A stretch of 64,000 nucleotides of DNA from Tetranychus cinnabarinus (GCA_022266195.1 WHVY01000010.1:136501-200500); one strand, 5' to 3'; shown: positions 24,001 to 39,000, counted from the stretch's first letter. A program made the numbers and translations. The notes: generated from the sequence alone by a model not told the origin.

Positions 24001-27000
24001 TATTATGCCTTACCAAAAAACCGATTACTGGCTAATTTTGAATTTCACTTCGATATCCATATTTAAGCAGAGAGGCTTTCCAAACGTGTCTATTTACCTT
24101 GCAGGTTTGTTTAAATTTTATCCATCATCACTAAGTATAGAGATTGAGAGGAGAAACAAAAAAAATGGATTAATAATTAAGAGAATGAGACAAGTTTAAT
24201 TACAACCTGTCATAAACTGTCTATTTTATTGGCCTACTAAATGATGTTGATACAACTTGTCAAATTATCATCAGCAAATTATCCGTTGTTGAACATTCTA
24301 TCTGAATAATATTCGAGAAACAGTTGATATTGAATAAATATTATTAAAGGTGATGCAATGATTGTTTATCCATCTTATAAGATTATTAATGATACTTGTT
24401 GAGTTTTGTTTTGATGAACTAATAAAAGGATAACAAGCATTGAAACAGATGCTTAACTGACAATTAACTATTTGAGGCTCAAAAATAATCACTTATTTAA
24501 TAAGAGCTTGTGAATGGCTAATCAGTATAACTTCATTTAAATTTTCAAGGTAAATTTGAATAATTTGCATAAAACAATTTGCCGAAAATTCCAAAACTGA
24601 CCTCCAAATTAGAGTTTCATTATCTTATGTCTATGAGAGGCTATTGTGTAAAAATTGAGTTTATTGTAAGATACAATCAATCAGCTTTTTACCAACTGTT
24701 AGCTGATTGATTGGCTAAATATTACTTACAAGCCTTTCTTGTGATTCCAGTATTTCATTTACTCTGAAAATTCATGTGATGAAAAGAAGGATTAATCTTG
24801 ATTCCTGTTTTATCAAAATTTTCCAATGAATTAACCTTTAGACGATCAACGACATTGATGACTCCCATGTGAGGAAAACAGTTTCCTTGCAATTGAACCT
24901 GTCAAAATAAAATCAAATTTATGTGATTAGATTAGCTAATGAATTAAAATGGATGGAGATAAGATTGTATCATGTACATGTTAAAATGAGTCAACAATTT
25001 GACTATAATTAGATGTGAGTAGATTGTTAATTAATAATTGGATAAAGCTTACCTTTCTTTATTAACAAAATATTGAGAGTTTGATTTGCGACTAACTGAC
25101 CAAACAGCATCTCAATCGGTTAAATATAATTGAAGAGTTTAAATATGATCAAGAGAAAGTTTTAATTGCCATTTTTGAAACAAATTATATCTGAACTGGC
25201 TTGAGAGTTAATGAATAAAAAAAAGTGTCTCTTAAAATTAATCCAATAATCAGTGTCCACTTGAATTGATGTGACACAAATGTACTCAGTATTTTGGTAG
25301 ACGATCTTAAGTTACATTGCGAATCAATTCACATCAATAAGTTTTGACTATTTAAAGTAGAAAGATACAGTTGTGACAATTATAACGGTTGATGGTGGAA
25401 GGGTTATCACTGTAGTTCATCTTATTGTTGCTTCAAGCAAAATGGCATCATTAACCTTGACGGGTTTTCTGGTGGTCCATCAATCAACTAATCATACACC
25501 ATTTTCATGGTTGATTTATCTTGGCTGTCCAGGGTAGGAAGACCACACTGTGAAGATTATTGAATTGTTGGTGAAACATTTCTGTTATTGAAAGTAATCA
25601 CATGGAAGTCACTCTCATGATTAACCGGATAACTTTTACCATACTTTGATATCCAATTCCACTCCTTGCTGGCTTGATCATTATCAGAAACTGAATGCAT
25701 TATTAATAAAAGAAAAAAATAAGTCATAATTAAATACTCTGCATATTTAATGGATTGAAAATTGATTGTAATTGTTTAAAAGCGAGAAATAGCATGATTT
25801 TATAACATCAGATCATTAGTTTATAATTTAAACATGATTTAATTTAAAAGCATTTTGTTTCATCTTCTCTCTTCATAATCAATTCAACTGTGCATCTCCA
25901 TTAACGCAGTTAAAACATTGAAATTAAGAGCCGCTCAAAAATTACGTATCTTTCTAATTGCAATAATTGTCACCTTTGATAACATCAAATATTAATATTA
26001 TCATCACCATCAACAAAAGCACCAAGCATTACATGTAATAGTTTACCCAAAACTTCTCATTCTCAATTTTTGTCTCATGCTAAGAGATTTATCCTGTCCC
26101 ATGTATCGGATGAAAATATGGCATTGGAAGTTCAACAATTGATTTCAATAAATCACCTGCAGCGTGACTTTTTGGACTTCTCATTTGATGATGAACCAAG
26201 TTGCAGGAATTCCATTTTTCTGATGCTAAGTGGTGGCTCAAGTTTGCTAGTATTTATCATGATAACGCACATACTCGTAACTTTCCTTACATCCTATGAG
26301 TGTTACGCACTTTCACAACCCGATCACGTCTATGTACATGTAATTTTTGAAAGAGAAGTTAAAAACTTCACTTTTACATTTTAATACCTTTTTATCTATC
26401 CGAAAGTTAAAATTTCAGGGAGAAAAGCATTCAGCGAAACTATCCATATCGCTATCTACGTCATAGCCTGAACTATCATCTTTTACCATCTCGACAGAAA
26501 GAGTCAAAACAATTTAAGGGGCGATGACATCTCGGCTTGTAACAAATTCACGCAAAATTTGATCAGCCTTTTCAAGATTATGTGCGTCCTCTGACCGTGC
26601 AAATTTCCGATTAAGTTCACCAACTCGATTATCTCCTGTTGACAGTTTTCCATGAAACACAAAGTGAGAGTTATAAGCTGAAAAAAGAAGCATAAATTGT
26701 TATTAATAAAAAAAATTGCATGCTTAATTAGTAGCGAAAATTAAAATTAGGAAACTGTTAAAGCGCGAGAAATGGCATGTTTAATGCATCAGATCATTAG
26801 TTTTGAATGGAAACATGATGAGCTGATGATATTTAAATTAAAACAAAGGTTGCCCCATGTATTAATATGTATTTGTATGTGATTGCATGAATTAATTAAA
26901 ACAATTACTAAAAATAATAACACCAAATGTAACAAACATACAAACCTTTTACTGATATTTTAATAGATGTAGAAGAGTAAATGGGGCCAAAAAATAAAAC

Positions 27001-30000
27001 CCTTTGGGTCAGATTAAAATTCAAATTTCCAGTTAATCGATGAAACAAATCATGAGTCACAAGTTGATAGTAAAAAAATTGTTGATTAAACCAGAGATGA
27101 GAATGACGAGATTTAGCAGTAAAGCTGAAAGATTGAACGATGCTGAAAAAACACGCTTTGACCGATCTCCATTTTGATATGAGCTAACATTGGAAGGAAC
27201 ACACCAAGAAAAGGCCAAGAATTGGAAACTAATTGATAAAACAAATGAGACACAATTTGAGAAGTTAATCAGTTAAAACTATTGGTGTTAAATGTTTACA
27301 ATTAAGTAGGGAATCACGTTAAACAAACCTTGATAATCATGACCATTTGATTATATCTTGAATTCAATTGACCTGATACAGAGTGGGTAACACTGTTTAA
27401 AAAGAGAGGGAAAAAAGAGTTGTTAAAGGTGTGAGTAAGAGTTCGCATTATTTTTCCACTTTCAACGGTTTTTTGTCTCTTAACATTTTCTGTTATCTCT
27501 GTCTGTTATCTTTTGTTTTTCAACTCTTTATCATTTCAATTTTAAACAATTTTTCTCAATTCTCTTATCTGTTTTGTTGTTCCTAATACATTTTGAAGAA
27601 ACCAAATACCAAAACTAAATAAACAATTAATTAGCAAGTGCTAATGATGTGCCAACAACAACAGTGATATTTATATTATTTAAATTGTTGAGGTCAAGCT
27701 AATGTTTTAACCCTGAAAGGTTCGCCATTTTGTTCAGTAAACTTCAAATGATATGATTGTATCTAAATTTTTCATTTTCTTTGCCCTTCTCTTTCTATGA
27801 TTTCATCTTTATTTCACGATTCCCTTTGCTGTCTGTTAATGATTTATTATTTCAATAATTATTGTGTGTTTTGTGTTGTGCATTTACCTGTTGCCAAAAA
27901 GAAAACCCGGTTAATTGTAATGAAAATTAACCCTTTACGCCTCATCTTTCAATCAGTCCATTAATCTTAATTTAAGATCTTTTTTGTTTCACTCTTCATG
28001 ACCAATTCATCTGTGCATCTTGATCGTCATAAAAACAGACATTACTTTTTCCCTTCTTATTACCAACCTTTTTTAAACATCTTTATGTATCTTCATCTTC
28101 AATACCAGCTTCGATCTCATCTTTAGTTTCATCTTCATTTTCATTCATGTTATATTTAACGATTACTAAGAGATATTTTATTATAAATACCTGAGGCTTA
28201 CTGTTCAAGAAGAACAGTTATGACATTGAAATACAAAAAAAGCCCAACAATTACAAATCTTTCTCATCGCAATCATCACCACCTTTATGGCTTTGATAAC
28301 ATCAAATATCATCATTAGCAGTAGTAAGCAGCAACAAGCATTAACATAACCAAAAAACTCTCTCAACTCTTCCTTCACTTTCTATCTCAATTAACAGCAG
28401 TTGAATTTGAATCTGAACCATTGACACCATCATCAACAGCCATAAAATTATTATCAAAAATAAACATCTACAGATGCGGCAATTGATCAAGGTCAACAAA
28501 ATTCGAGTTATATTTTGATCAATCTTTCCAAAAGGGTTACAGTTCTCCTTTCAAGCTTCTTTTCACAGTACATTTATGCTTCCAAAATTAAACATTTATT
28601 TCTCAAAATCATGTTCTTTAAAATCATCGATTGGAATCAATTTGTCTGGTTAAGTTTCCGCATTTAATCTTGATGGATGTCTGTAAATCACTTGAAAAGT
28701 TATTTGCGATCGCTTTTTACAAAGACAAGCAACTTTTTCGTCTTATTGATAGTAACCTTACCAACAACTACCAAGGATAACATATTTGTTTAAATGAATT
28801 TTTATGATGATTTCAGTGAATAATAATTTTCTTGTTCAATCTCAAACCTGATGTTCCAATTCAGGACGTGGTTGGCTGTGAAAATAACGTTTATTTTACA
28901 ACTAATGGATAAAAATTTCATTAACCGATTGTGGCCTTTTGTTTTGTTTTGTATTTTAACTGGAAAATTACCGCAAAATTTGTTATAATCAGACGATTGA
29001 TTAACTTGCTAAAGACGGGTTATAATATCTGGTTAACTATTATCTTGGAATGACGTTCAGTAAATCAAAGTAAATCCTAGTATTAATGATTAATCTATCA
29101 GTAGTGAAACGGAATTATTCAGTAACCAGACTAAACAAAGTGAGACAACAATCAACTAACCAGATTGTTATCTAAGATAATTAACAATTAATAGTTGATC
29201 TTCTTTAATGATCTTTACTTGTCCAATTGCAGGTTGATACCTTGATTAAATTTAATTGAGCCCATCGTTAAATGGTTACATTGATCATAGGCACTCCCCT
29301 GTTATCATCAAATCATTATTAATAACATAGCAATCAATATATGTTGACCCATAAATTGGTGGACAATGATTAACAATTTACTCTTGAAGATTAACCTTTT
29401 GTTTGTCAACAAAACAAACAAAACAAAGGCAAATTGATTGAACTGGTGCACAATTAACTAATCAATTTTGAATGAAACAAAATTAGATTTAACCCGATAT
29501 CTTCAGCTATACCTGAAATTTTTGATGCTCATTATTAAGATGAGTTTGTTTAATATGAATGAGGAAAATGAAAAATGAAAATGATCCAAAATAGCGAATC
29601 AAAAAATGGAAAAGTTAATGATTACGATTGTAATCAATTTACTTGGTTAGGAGTGAATAATGTTGTTAAACAATCATTATTAATGTCATTCCCAATCCAT
29701 TATTGAATACATGGAACAGAATAGGGTCACCAAAGTGAACAAGAATAATAGCAATTAATTAACTTGCCATCTTAATCAACACCATTGAAGACAAAGCAAG
29801 AAGCAAGGTTTGGCTGTTGCCTGATGATTATTTTTACTAACAATATTATCATACATGAACATTTATTTGTCATTATTCAACTTCAATATTCTGATCAAAT
29901 TTCTATTTATACTAATTTATCTTAATTAACTCTTTATTTCTTTCAACAGGAACGATTTGATGGAGACTTGAAGCCACCAAGCGATTGTAAATACCTTCAT

Positions 30001-33000
30001 CCATATTCATCGATATTATCCAAGGCAACGTTCTCATGGTTTTGCGAGATCCTTCGTTTAGGCTATTCAAGACCCATTCAACTCGAAGATCTGGGTTCAT
30101 TACCTAAAGTATGTTAAACCCAATTTTCAACAAAAAAAAACTCAACTAATGAAACAGTCAAATGAAAGGTCAATCGTGAAATTTTCTGCTTAAATCTTTG
30201 GTTAAACCTTTTGACCCAACCTTTTGGTTGAATCTCGTCTTTAATCTTTTCATCTAACCAGGATCGCTACCTGCTGTAATCGAGATTAATAGCTTAATCG
30301 AGATTACCAGTGTTGGGTTAACAGATGACGAAAAGTCACCATGTGAAAATGTGATTTGAATGAAAGGAAATACATGTATCTGTAACTTGTTTGGTTTCTA
30401 ATCTTTTCTTGTTTTTTTCTTCTTCTCCATGAGCTTCAGGTTGTTGACAAGCATGTTACATTTGACAAGGATAAGAACTTAGATATTTGGTTTGAACTTT
30501 AAAAAAATGAGAAAGATCAGGTTTCCAGATCTATCCCGTTGATTCCAATCATTTCTTTAATCTTGTTATCTCTGGTGATTTACTTGCTCTTTTTGACGTT
30601 TCTTTTTCTTCATTCCTTCCTCTCTTCACCTATGTAAATAGATTACTCACCTTCCTGATGATAGGTGGATAGATAACCATGAAATTTATCTTCATTCAAA
30701 ATAAAGGTTAAATCAAATCAGTTGAATGAATATATCTTTTTGCCACTGACCTCTAAATGAATCCTAAGTTTATCCAACTACACTTTGATTTATGTTTTGC
30801 TAAAGTTAAAACTATCATGAAATTAGCATTGACACAGTGATCATAATCAATCAAGTATTCAATTCAAGTTGATGCAACAATCTTACAATCTTCATTCTAA
30901 ATTGTCTTCTCAATCGAATACAGAACAACGAATTGAATCAAGATTAACAAAGATTGGTTAAACCATTGGTAAATCAATATTGAATTGATAACCATTGATA
31001 GTCATTGATCATCATTTTTTATTCACGATAAAAATGTGTGTTTCCATTGATACAAACAGAGAAATAAGTTAGATGAGCGACCAAAAAAAAATTCAAATGT
31101 TTCATTTTTCTCTCTTTTTGGTTGATTAGTTGATTATTATTGTAGTAAAGGTGTGTTAATTGGTTAAACAAGAGGTAGATTGATATTTACATTGGACATT
31201 TTGGTTGGACAAGTCAAATGTTTTACACCTTTCCCATGCTGATTTTGTTTCCAGTGGAAGAAGAAAATTAAAAATGTGTAAAGAAATAGGAGAAAAGAGC
31301 TTTTTTTTTGCTTTTTATTTTTATGTTTTGGTTACTATTGCCGTCTCACCACCTCCAGCCTGATGACCACCATCAACATGACCAGCTTTCACCATCTTTA
31401 TCCACCGATTTCTCATCGTGTGCGACAATTAACCCGTGAACAAGTTGCAGTAGCTGGATTGTAATTACAGTTGGCTGAGCAAAGATATCTGGCAGCACAA
31501 TCACCACCACTTCGTCCATGTTTACTAGCTTCAAATTCATCTCTTTCTTCATCAAAATCATGACAAGCACCAACTGCTTCAACTGCATTCAAAGCTCGAG
31601 CGGCTTGACCGCAATTGTAAATAGCATTGTAATTAGCCAAACAGTGAAAGTACCTGTAGGGTTAAAAAGCAAGAAGACCAAACCAATCAAAGTATTATTA
31701 ATATTTGCATCATAACGACATCATCTTCAAGATTGATCTTGATCTTTTCACATAAAAAGTTGATCATTATGATAAGATGATGATGCTACTAATTTAAACA
31801 ACCTTTACTATTAGTAGCAACATTCAACTAATCAATAATTTTCCTTTTCGTTAATGTGATTATAATATTACTCTGTATCATTGCTCTTTATTGCTCTTTA
31901 AAATTCATTTTCTAGGTCAGTGTCGATAGTAATCAGCAATAATCATTATAATAGTCATTATAATAATAATTACAATATCAGAACATGTCTTTAAGTGAAT
32001 GTTTGTTTGTTTTGTATCTTTAAGATGAGAGGTAAAAGTTTTACCCTTTTTCGCTATCAGGTAATTATGACAACTATTTGTTGATATATTTGTTGTATTA
32101 ATGTTTACTTGTTTTACTTACAGATGACAATTTTTACACGAAGTTGAACGCATTGTAGCAAAGACGGCAACCATTTCACGGCCAGCACAACGAACTTCAG
32201 TTTCACGGTCTGATTTGGGTCCAAGTTTACGTTTAAAACAATCGGCGATCCTTTTCCAATCAGTTGCAACGGGTGATGATGTTTCTTCGATATTTTCGCC
32301 ATTGACCATCATTGGCTCTGAAAGAGCAGCACTTGAAACATAATCAACAATTGACCAGTAAAGTCCAATAAGAAAGATATAACGCCAGATCATGATTTAT
32401 GAGGTAGTTGAAGATTTAACACACAGATTTACAGACTAACTGAAACAATGATGGATGAAAGAAAAGGGCTGACAACAATCAAAAGATAACCAAGATCCAA
32501 AGAGGGCAAAGAAAAGGGCAAATCAAGTGAAAGTTGATTCAAATGATGATAAATGGTAATTGATTAACAAAGGATAAACTGTTGCTAATAGTTAACCATT
32601 TGCTTGGTTGTGACCCTAACGGCGTAGTAACTGTTTATGAAACACCTTTGTTAATGATTATTGGATACTTGTGATTAGTTTATTCAGCAATTATGTCTTT
32701 TTGTGATTAAAATTCAACTTACGATTGATTAAGTAGAGAAAAAAAGTTACCAAGTAAAATGATTATTGGGAGGAGAAAAGACAAAGATGAAAATGATGAT
32801 CACATTAAAACCCTACATTTCCTTCTTTAGACCTTTACCTTGCCAAAAAGGTATGTTAACTATTTGTGTGAAAATTAGCTGATTGTAGAGTTTCACCAAA
32901 ATTGTAATTTCCTGATCAATCATTTTACCATTTCAAAGTTGAATATTAATTAGCGGTGAGAATTTCTTGAGAATCCTTTTAATGATAGTTTCTCAGCCCT

Positions 33001-36000
33001 TTCAGCATTTTCATTTTTACTGAGAAACTGGTGTTTACCAAAATGCCATTCAATTTTGTGTTGATCTCGGATAAAATTGATTTTACCTCATTGATTGTAA
33101 CCATTTAAAGGTTGCTGATTGCCATTTCTTTCCTTTACATTGATATTGTTTTTGATAAAGAAACAGACGGATTTGGTCTAATAATTGTCTTTCTCTAATT
33201 TTTTTCCCTAGTTAATCATGATGATTTCAGCTGACAACAAATTGACTTGTAAAACACTTGATGGTGGAGGGATGATCATGAATGATGGCTTTTATTGATG
33301 GATCAACTCTGATTTGTGAGACTTGAAACACACAAAAGAAGCGAGTTTATATAGCAGAGCACCTTTTGATAACTTTGGCTCTTGAAATGTGCTCAATTTA
33401 AGCTGATTCATATGAAAAAATATTCAACCATTACAATTGAGCTTTTGATTGCCATTATTTACTCGTGTTTTGTCATGGTTTTAAAAGACACAAATTGATG
33501 TTGAGTTTGGAAACCTTCACAATCAAGATAACGAGATATGTTGATACAGATACTGATGTAGTCTTGTAAACTGGTGATGAAAAGCAATGTGATTTTAAAG
33601 GTTTAACCTTTTTTACAACTTATCACATTTTGATTGATAATTTATATATTTGGGTTTCCTTAGACAGTCAACGAACTGTTCATCTTAGCCTGAACATTGA
33701 CCGCCAACTTCACATGGACATTGGGCTATGAATGGCTATAAATATACGTCAAAATTTATCTCAATTATATCATGATAAGCTTTTAAACTAAACTCTTGAC
33801 TTTTCTCAACCAGTTTTTCAACCCTTTTTTCAAGAAAAAAAAATGTGTCCATCAGCTCTGTGTTAATCAACCAAATCAACTTTGATCATTTTCGGGCTTC
33901 TCTTTTTTACTCTCTCATGTTTGCCTGTACTACTTCAATTATTTGTTGAACAGATAGCTTCCAATTGAAATCTGTTAGTTTAATAAGCTGATGAAATAAA
34001 TCAGTTTGCATCAGTTTTATTTGAAAAAGCAATCAACTCATCATTCAATTGCACCAAGTAAATCCCCTTTCAGTATCTTTTTTTGTTCATATTAACCTCT
34101 TTTTATCCGATACAATTTAATGATAATTGTTTCAATTTGTCTCCATTTCACTATTTACAATTGTCAATCATACAATCAAAGTCGCCACTTGGATTGTTTC
34201 CATTCAAAATATTTGCTACTTTAAAAAGACTCAAGAGTTAACCATTGCACTGCCAATGATTCATAATGGTTATTCAATCCAAATGAATCTTATTGAATCA
34301 AGTTTAACAAGCTTGATCAAATTCCGAATATCGATTCATTTGCACTAAACTGACTTTTTCCTTTCAAATTTGACTGTTGATGTTTTTTACCAAATAATGC
34401 ATTATATCTCAATCAATTTACTGATTTAATTATGTTGATTCATTTAAACAGGAACAAAGAACTGAAAGTCAATTTGAAAAGTTCAATAAATTTTTTGAAC
34501 AAGAAAGTTGTAAATCAATTAATCAAGATAAACCCATTTCATTGTGGAAGTGTTACTGGAAAACCTTTAAATATAGTTTAGCTGTTGGAGCCATATTACG
34601 TATCTCAGCTGATTTGTTTGCCCTTTTTGGTCCAATTTCAATTCAATACATTCTTAATTATGTTGATGCGGTTAAGAATTCAACCAAAAATTCAACTCTC
34701 AACGGAACCGCCAATTTATTGCAAACAGATTTACAGGTAATAAACAGTTTATCTTTGGATCGTTACTCCAGTCAAACTAACAAGTTAATATACAATATTT
34801 TCATTTGTTTCAAGTATTTCCTGACAGTTCAAGCCTTAACTTGTGATTAACTTGAAAATTATTCCCATCAACAATTGAAATTAATTTTAGATTCCTTGGG
34901 AAATTAGCAGTTATCACTATTAACCTTGAAAATTTTGATTAACACATTAATTGTAATAATTTCCGTTTACCAATAATGCACACAAAACATGATAATTTAA
35001 AGAGGCATCCTTAAACCCTTAACCAAATTTATATTTTAAACCGTCAGAAATTACTGAAAAATTCAAACATGACCAACAATTTGTATTTAAATTGAAATTA
35101 ATCTAAATTGTCTATTCATTATTTCAATATTTCTTAGGTTATCGAGACTTCAACATTCATTCACAATGGATTCCTCATTGCTTTTCTCGTTTTATGTTCA
35201 ACCTTTTTGCAAAGCAATTTTTCCAATTCCTTCAACCATTTAGCCGTTCTTCAAAGCTTACAGCTTAAGAGTGCACTACAGGTAAATCTTGTTAAATTTT
35301 GGATTGTAATTCATAATAATCATTGTTTTTCATCTAAATTTTTGTAGAGTTTAATTTATAAGAAAACACTTCGAATGGCCCCTTCCATGGGACTCGATTT
35401 CGGTGGTATTTCCAATCATATGTCGTCTGATACTCATGATATGATGATGCTTTTTTCAATGGGTCATTATGTTTGGGCCATACCATTAAAAGTTAGTATA
35501 AATTATCCTGAATCTGCATTTGGATCAATCAAAATTAATTTATGGTTTTTCTTGTTAGATTATCGTTTTGATGACTTTACTATACTTTCAACTTGGTGTC
35601 AGTTCAATCATCGGAGCTGCGGCTATTTATATTTTAGCACCCATTCAATATTATCTTGGTAAACGATTAAGTGCAATTCGTAAAGAAACAATGGTAAACA
35701 TTGAGAAAAATTTTTTGCAATCAATTTTCGTTGTAATATAACTTATAACATTTTGTTACTCAAATACAGGATGTTTCAGATCAACGATTGAAAAAGACAA
35801 ACGAACTGTTAACTGGAATCAAACTGCTTAAATTGCTTAATTGGGAAATACTGTTTTGTCGGAAAGTGGAAAATATCAGGAATCAAGAGTTGAATTACCA
35901 AAAAAGAGACGCTATTCTTGTTGCTTATATAAGTAAGTTTTATACCGATCTTGACTCTTAATATTTCCTTATATTTAATAGATTAAGTGTAAATTATTCA

Positions 36001-39000
36001 TATATTTAAATTTAATTTAATTTTTGCTAATATTTTGTCTCTTTTTTACTCTCCCAACTGTAGCTATATTAACCCAAGCTTCATCGGTTATCCTAACATT
36101 GGTTACCTTTGTGTTATACCCGTACATTGAGGGTGAACCCTTACAACCGGCAAAGGTTTTCACTGGATTAGCGTTATTTAATCAACTTACAGTTCCTCTT
36201 TACATAATACCTGTTGTTGTGCCCATCATAATCAGCTCATTAACCAGCAGTCGACGGCTTTCAAGATTTCTATCTCAACCTGAAATTGATTGTAATGTAC
36301 CCTGGAGGCAAGATGATTGTGATTGTATTAAAGATGATGAATCGGAAGATGGTAATGCCAATGTAAGTTGTAAACAATTTTTGAACTGTCAATCACCTTT
36401 CACCCCTTAAATCCTCTCCTCATAAATGACCATTTTCAAACAATTAGACATTTCTTAAGACAGCAAATTTGTTATATTAATTGATTAGCGCAATTATTGG
36501 CAGCCAAATTAAATAACTCTGAAAACAGCCGATCTTATTTCCTTAAATTTACGGGTTAACCATTAATATCAAAAGAATAGACCATTTATTTGAAATAAAT
36601 GATAATAATGGCCTCTCCGTCATTACCACAATTTATTTTTATTATTATTTATAAGCATAATTTTTAGAAATATGTATTACACGATTTATTTATTATTTAC
36701 TTTGTTACTTTCAACACAGAAAAAATCAAGTTATCCCAATGGAAATGTATTAATTGATACCAATTATCAACCAGCAAACCAGTCTTTAAATGAAACATCT
36801 AATAACAACATCAATGCTGCTAGTACGGGCTGTGATGGAGAAACGGCTGTTAAAATTAGAAATGGCCATTTTGCTTGGAGTAACAAACAAGAAACGGATA
36901 ACCTGAGAAATATTAATGTTACAATTCCTAAATCAAAATTGACAATTGTTACTGGGCCTGTTGGAGGTGGAAAAACTTCCCTCCTTTCAGCCTTAATGAA
37001 CGAAATGATCAAGATTGATGGTACGGTAACTTGGTGTTCAGGCAACAGCCGAATAGGATTCTTGCCGCAAACACCTTGGCTTTACAATGTTTCCCTTCGT
37101 GATAACATTACTTTTGGCTTACCGTATGATCCTGAACTTTATTCAAAGGTTAAAGAGATTACCTGTCTTCAAGGAGACATTGAATTGTTACCCAATAAAG
37201 ATGATACAGAGATTGGTGAGAGAGGAATCAATTTATCTGGTGGTCAAAGGCAGCGAGTTGCTCTTGCTCGAGCCATCTATTGTGATCCTTCAACTTTAAT
37301 ATTAGATGACCCTCTATCAGCACTGGATCCTAAAGTATCTCACACAATATTCACTTCAGCCATTGTCGATTATCTCTTAGGTCGTGGTAAAACTGTTATA
37401 ATGACAAGCCACGATTTAGATCATCTTAAAGTTGCTTCTAAAATTATAGTTATGGATCGAGGACGAATTGATTTTGATGATGATTTTAGCGGTTTAGTTT
37501 CTTCTAATTGTCAATTTTACATTCAATTGAGGGATAACGACTTAGCGCAGGAAAAAAATCGTGCTTTTATTTCTGATGAAGGTTCAACAGCAAAAGAGAG
37601 GCAAAAGCTTTGCCGATTAGTGACTAAACGTTGTCTGGTTCGAACAGTTTCAACCATTGAAGGGCATTCTAAAAGAAGATCTGGAATTTATTTACGTCAA
37701 GTCAGCCATGACCCTTCTTGCCCATTGCCTTGTGATGATTATACCGATATTGAAGGCCCTTGTCGATCTACTCCAACAAACTCGGCTTCATCGAAAGACG
37801 ATTTCTGTGTTTATGGAAATCCTGGTACAACCGGGGCTAATAGTGATTTTGGTAGACGACCTCGACCAGGAAACTTGCTACGACTCATTTCAAGTGAATC
37901 AGCACATTCACGAGTTTCTTCAAATGCCAGTGGCCATTTTATCGGTGGAAATGAATCAGCAACACCGAGTGGCATATTCCGCCCTGGTTTGAGACGTTTA
38001 GTATCTAAAATTTCCGATCGTACCATCAAAGAGGAAGATGATGCTAGTCGAATTATTGGGACAACGAGAAAATTATCAGCTGATGCTGATGAAGGTGATT
38101 TATTGCTTATGGTTAATGGGCGAAATAAATCTGAATTAATGGGTCGATCTGAGGGAATGATTAGCTCATCACCTTCTGAAGGGTTAATTGGTGATGAAGA
38201 GAAAGAAACTGGATCAGTTTCAATCAAAGTTTATTGGTTATACATTAAAGCTTGTTCTCCTTATTTAGCGATAACCATTTTACTATTTCTGGTTTTTTCC
38301 CAAGTAATCAAAGTAGCAACTGATTTCTGGTTGACCGATTGGACAGAATCTAATGTTGGAGTTGCTAATTCAACTGAGAAAGCCTCTTCAGTCCTAACTA
38401 AACAAGTCAAATATAATGATAACCTTACTAACCCTGATCCTGACTTGGTGAATGTTAAAACAAGCCATACTCTAGTTTATTATATTGGCGGTTATTGTAT
38501 TTTATCAGGATTAACAATTTTAATTTCCCTAATTGCTAACCTGATGCTTCAATTTGCCTCATTACGAGCTGTTCGAGTCTTACATTCTCGAATGATCAAT
38601 TCAATAGTTAAATGCCCAATCAGATTTTTCGACACAACTCCTATTGGCAGGATTCTTAGTCGTTTCTCGGCTGATATCTCCACTATTGATAAGGTAACCC
38701 TTGAATCTGAGATACAATGTTCATCATGTAGTCATTAAGAGTCAAACATTAATGCTTTTTTTCAAAAATTTATTCTCATAACTAATCAAAATATTTGATT
38801 TCAATATTTAATCACAGGAAATTACATCAACTTTACCTCGTTTGCTTCGTTTTATGCTCCTTTGTTTCTCAGCAATTATTGTGAACATAATTGTTACTCC
38901 ACCATTCATTATAGCTGCCATTATAATCATCATAATTTACTATTTATTGCAAAAATTTTTCCGTGCAACTTCAATTGAGCTTCAACGAATTCAAAGTATC

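Larger units (their letters stand above)
21968..29949 (+). other. Intron 1 of SUR (8 kb)
   Basis: Phase-0 intron between TMD0 and the L0 linker exon; the direct join places the TMD0 last helix next to ERFDGDLKPPSDCK, the expected linker position. It is mostly AT-rich filler, but contains an internal divergent duplication (about 25690-28350), a coding-like island (26060-26690) and a short spliced reading frame (23706-23874), described separately. No complete extra gene can be supported. Confidence 0.7.
30109..34451 (+). other. Intron 2 of SUR (4.3 kb), host of a nested antisense gene
   Basis: Phase-0 intron. It holds a two-exon gene on the opposite strand (31413-32393) and a possible minus-strand TATA box at 33346-33353. 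The rest is AT-rich without supportable features. Confidence 0.7.

Noticed and set aside
26070..26384. Plus-strand 104-codon frame in SUR intron 1 as a gene
   Set aside because: It begins with TTG, not ATG, has no flanking splice logic and no known domain; kept only as part of the coding-like island.
34737..34850. Extension of SUR exon 3 past the donor at 34736
   Set aside because: The strong GTAATA donor and the next exon's ABCC sequence show that it is intron.
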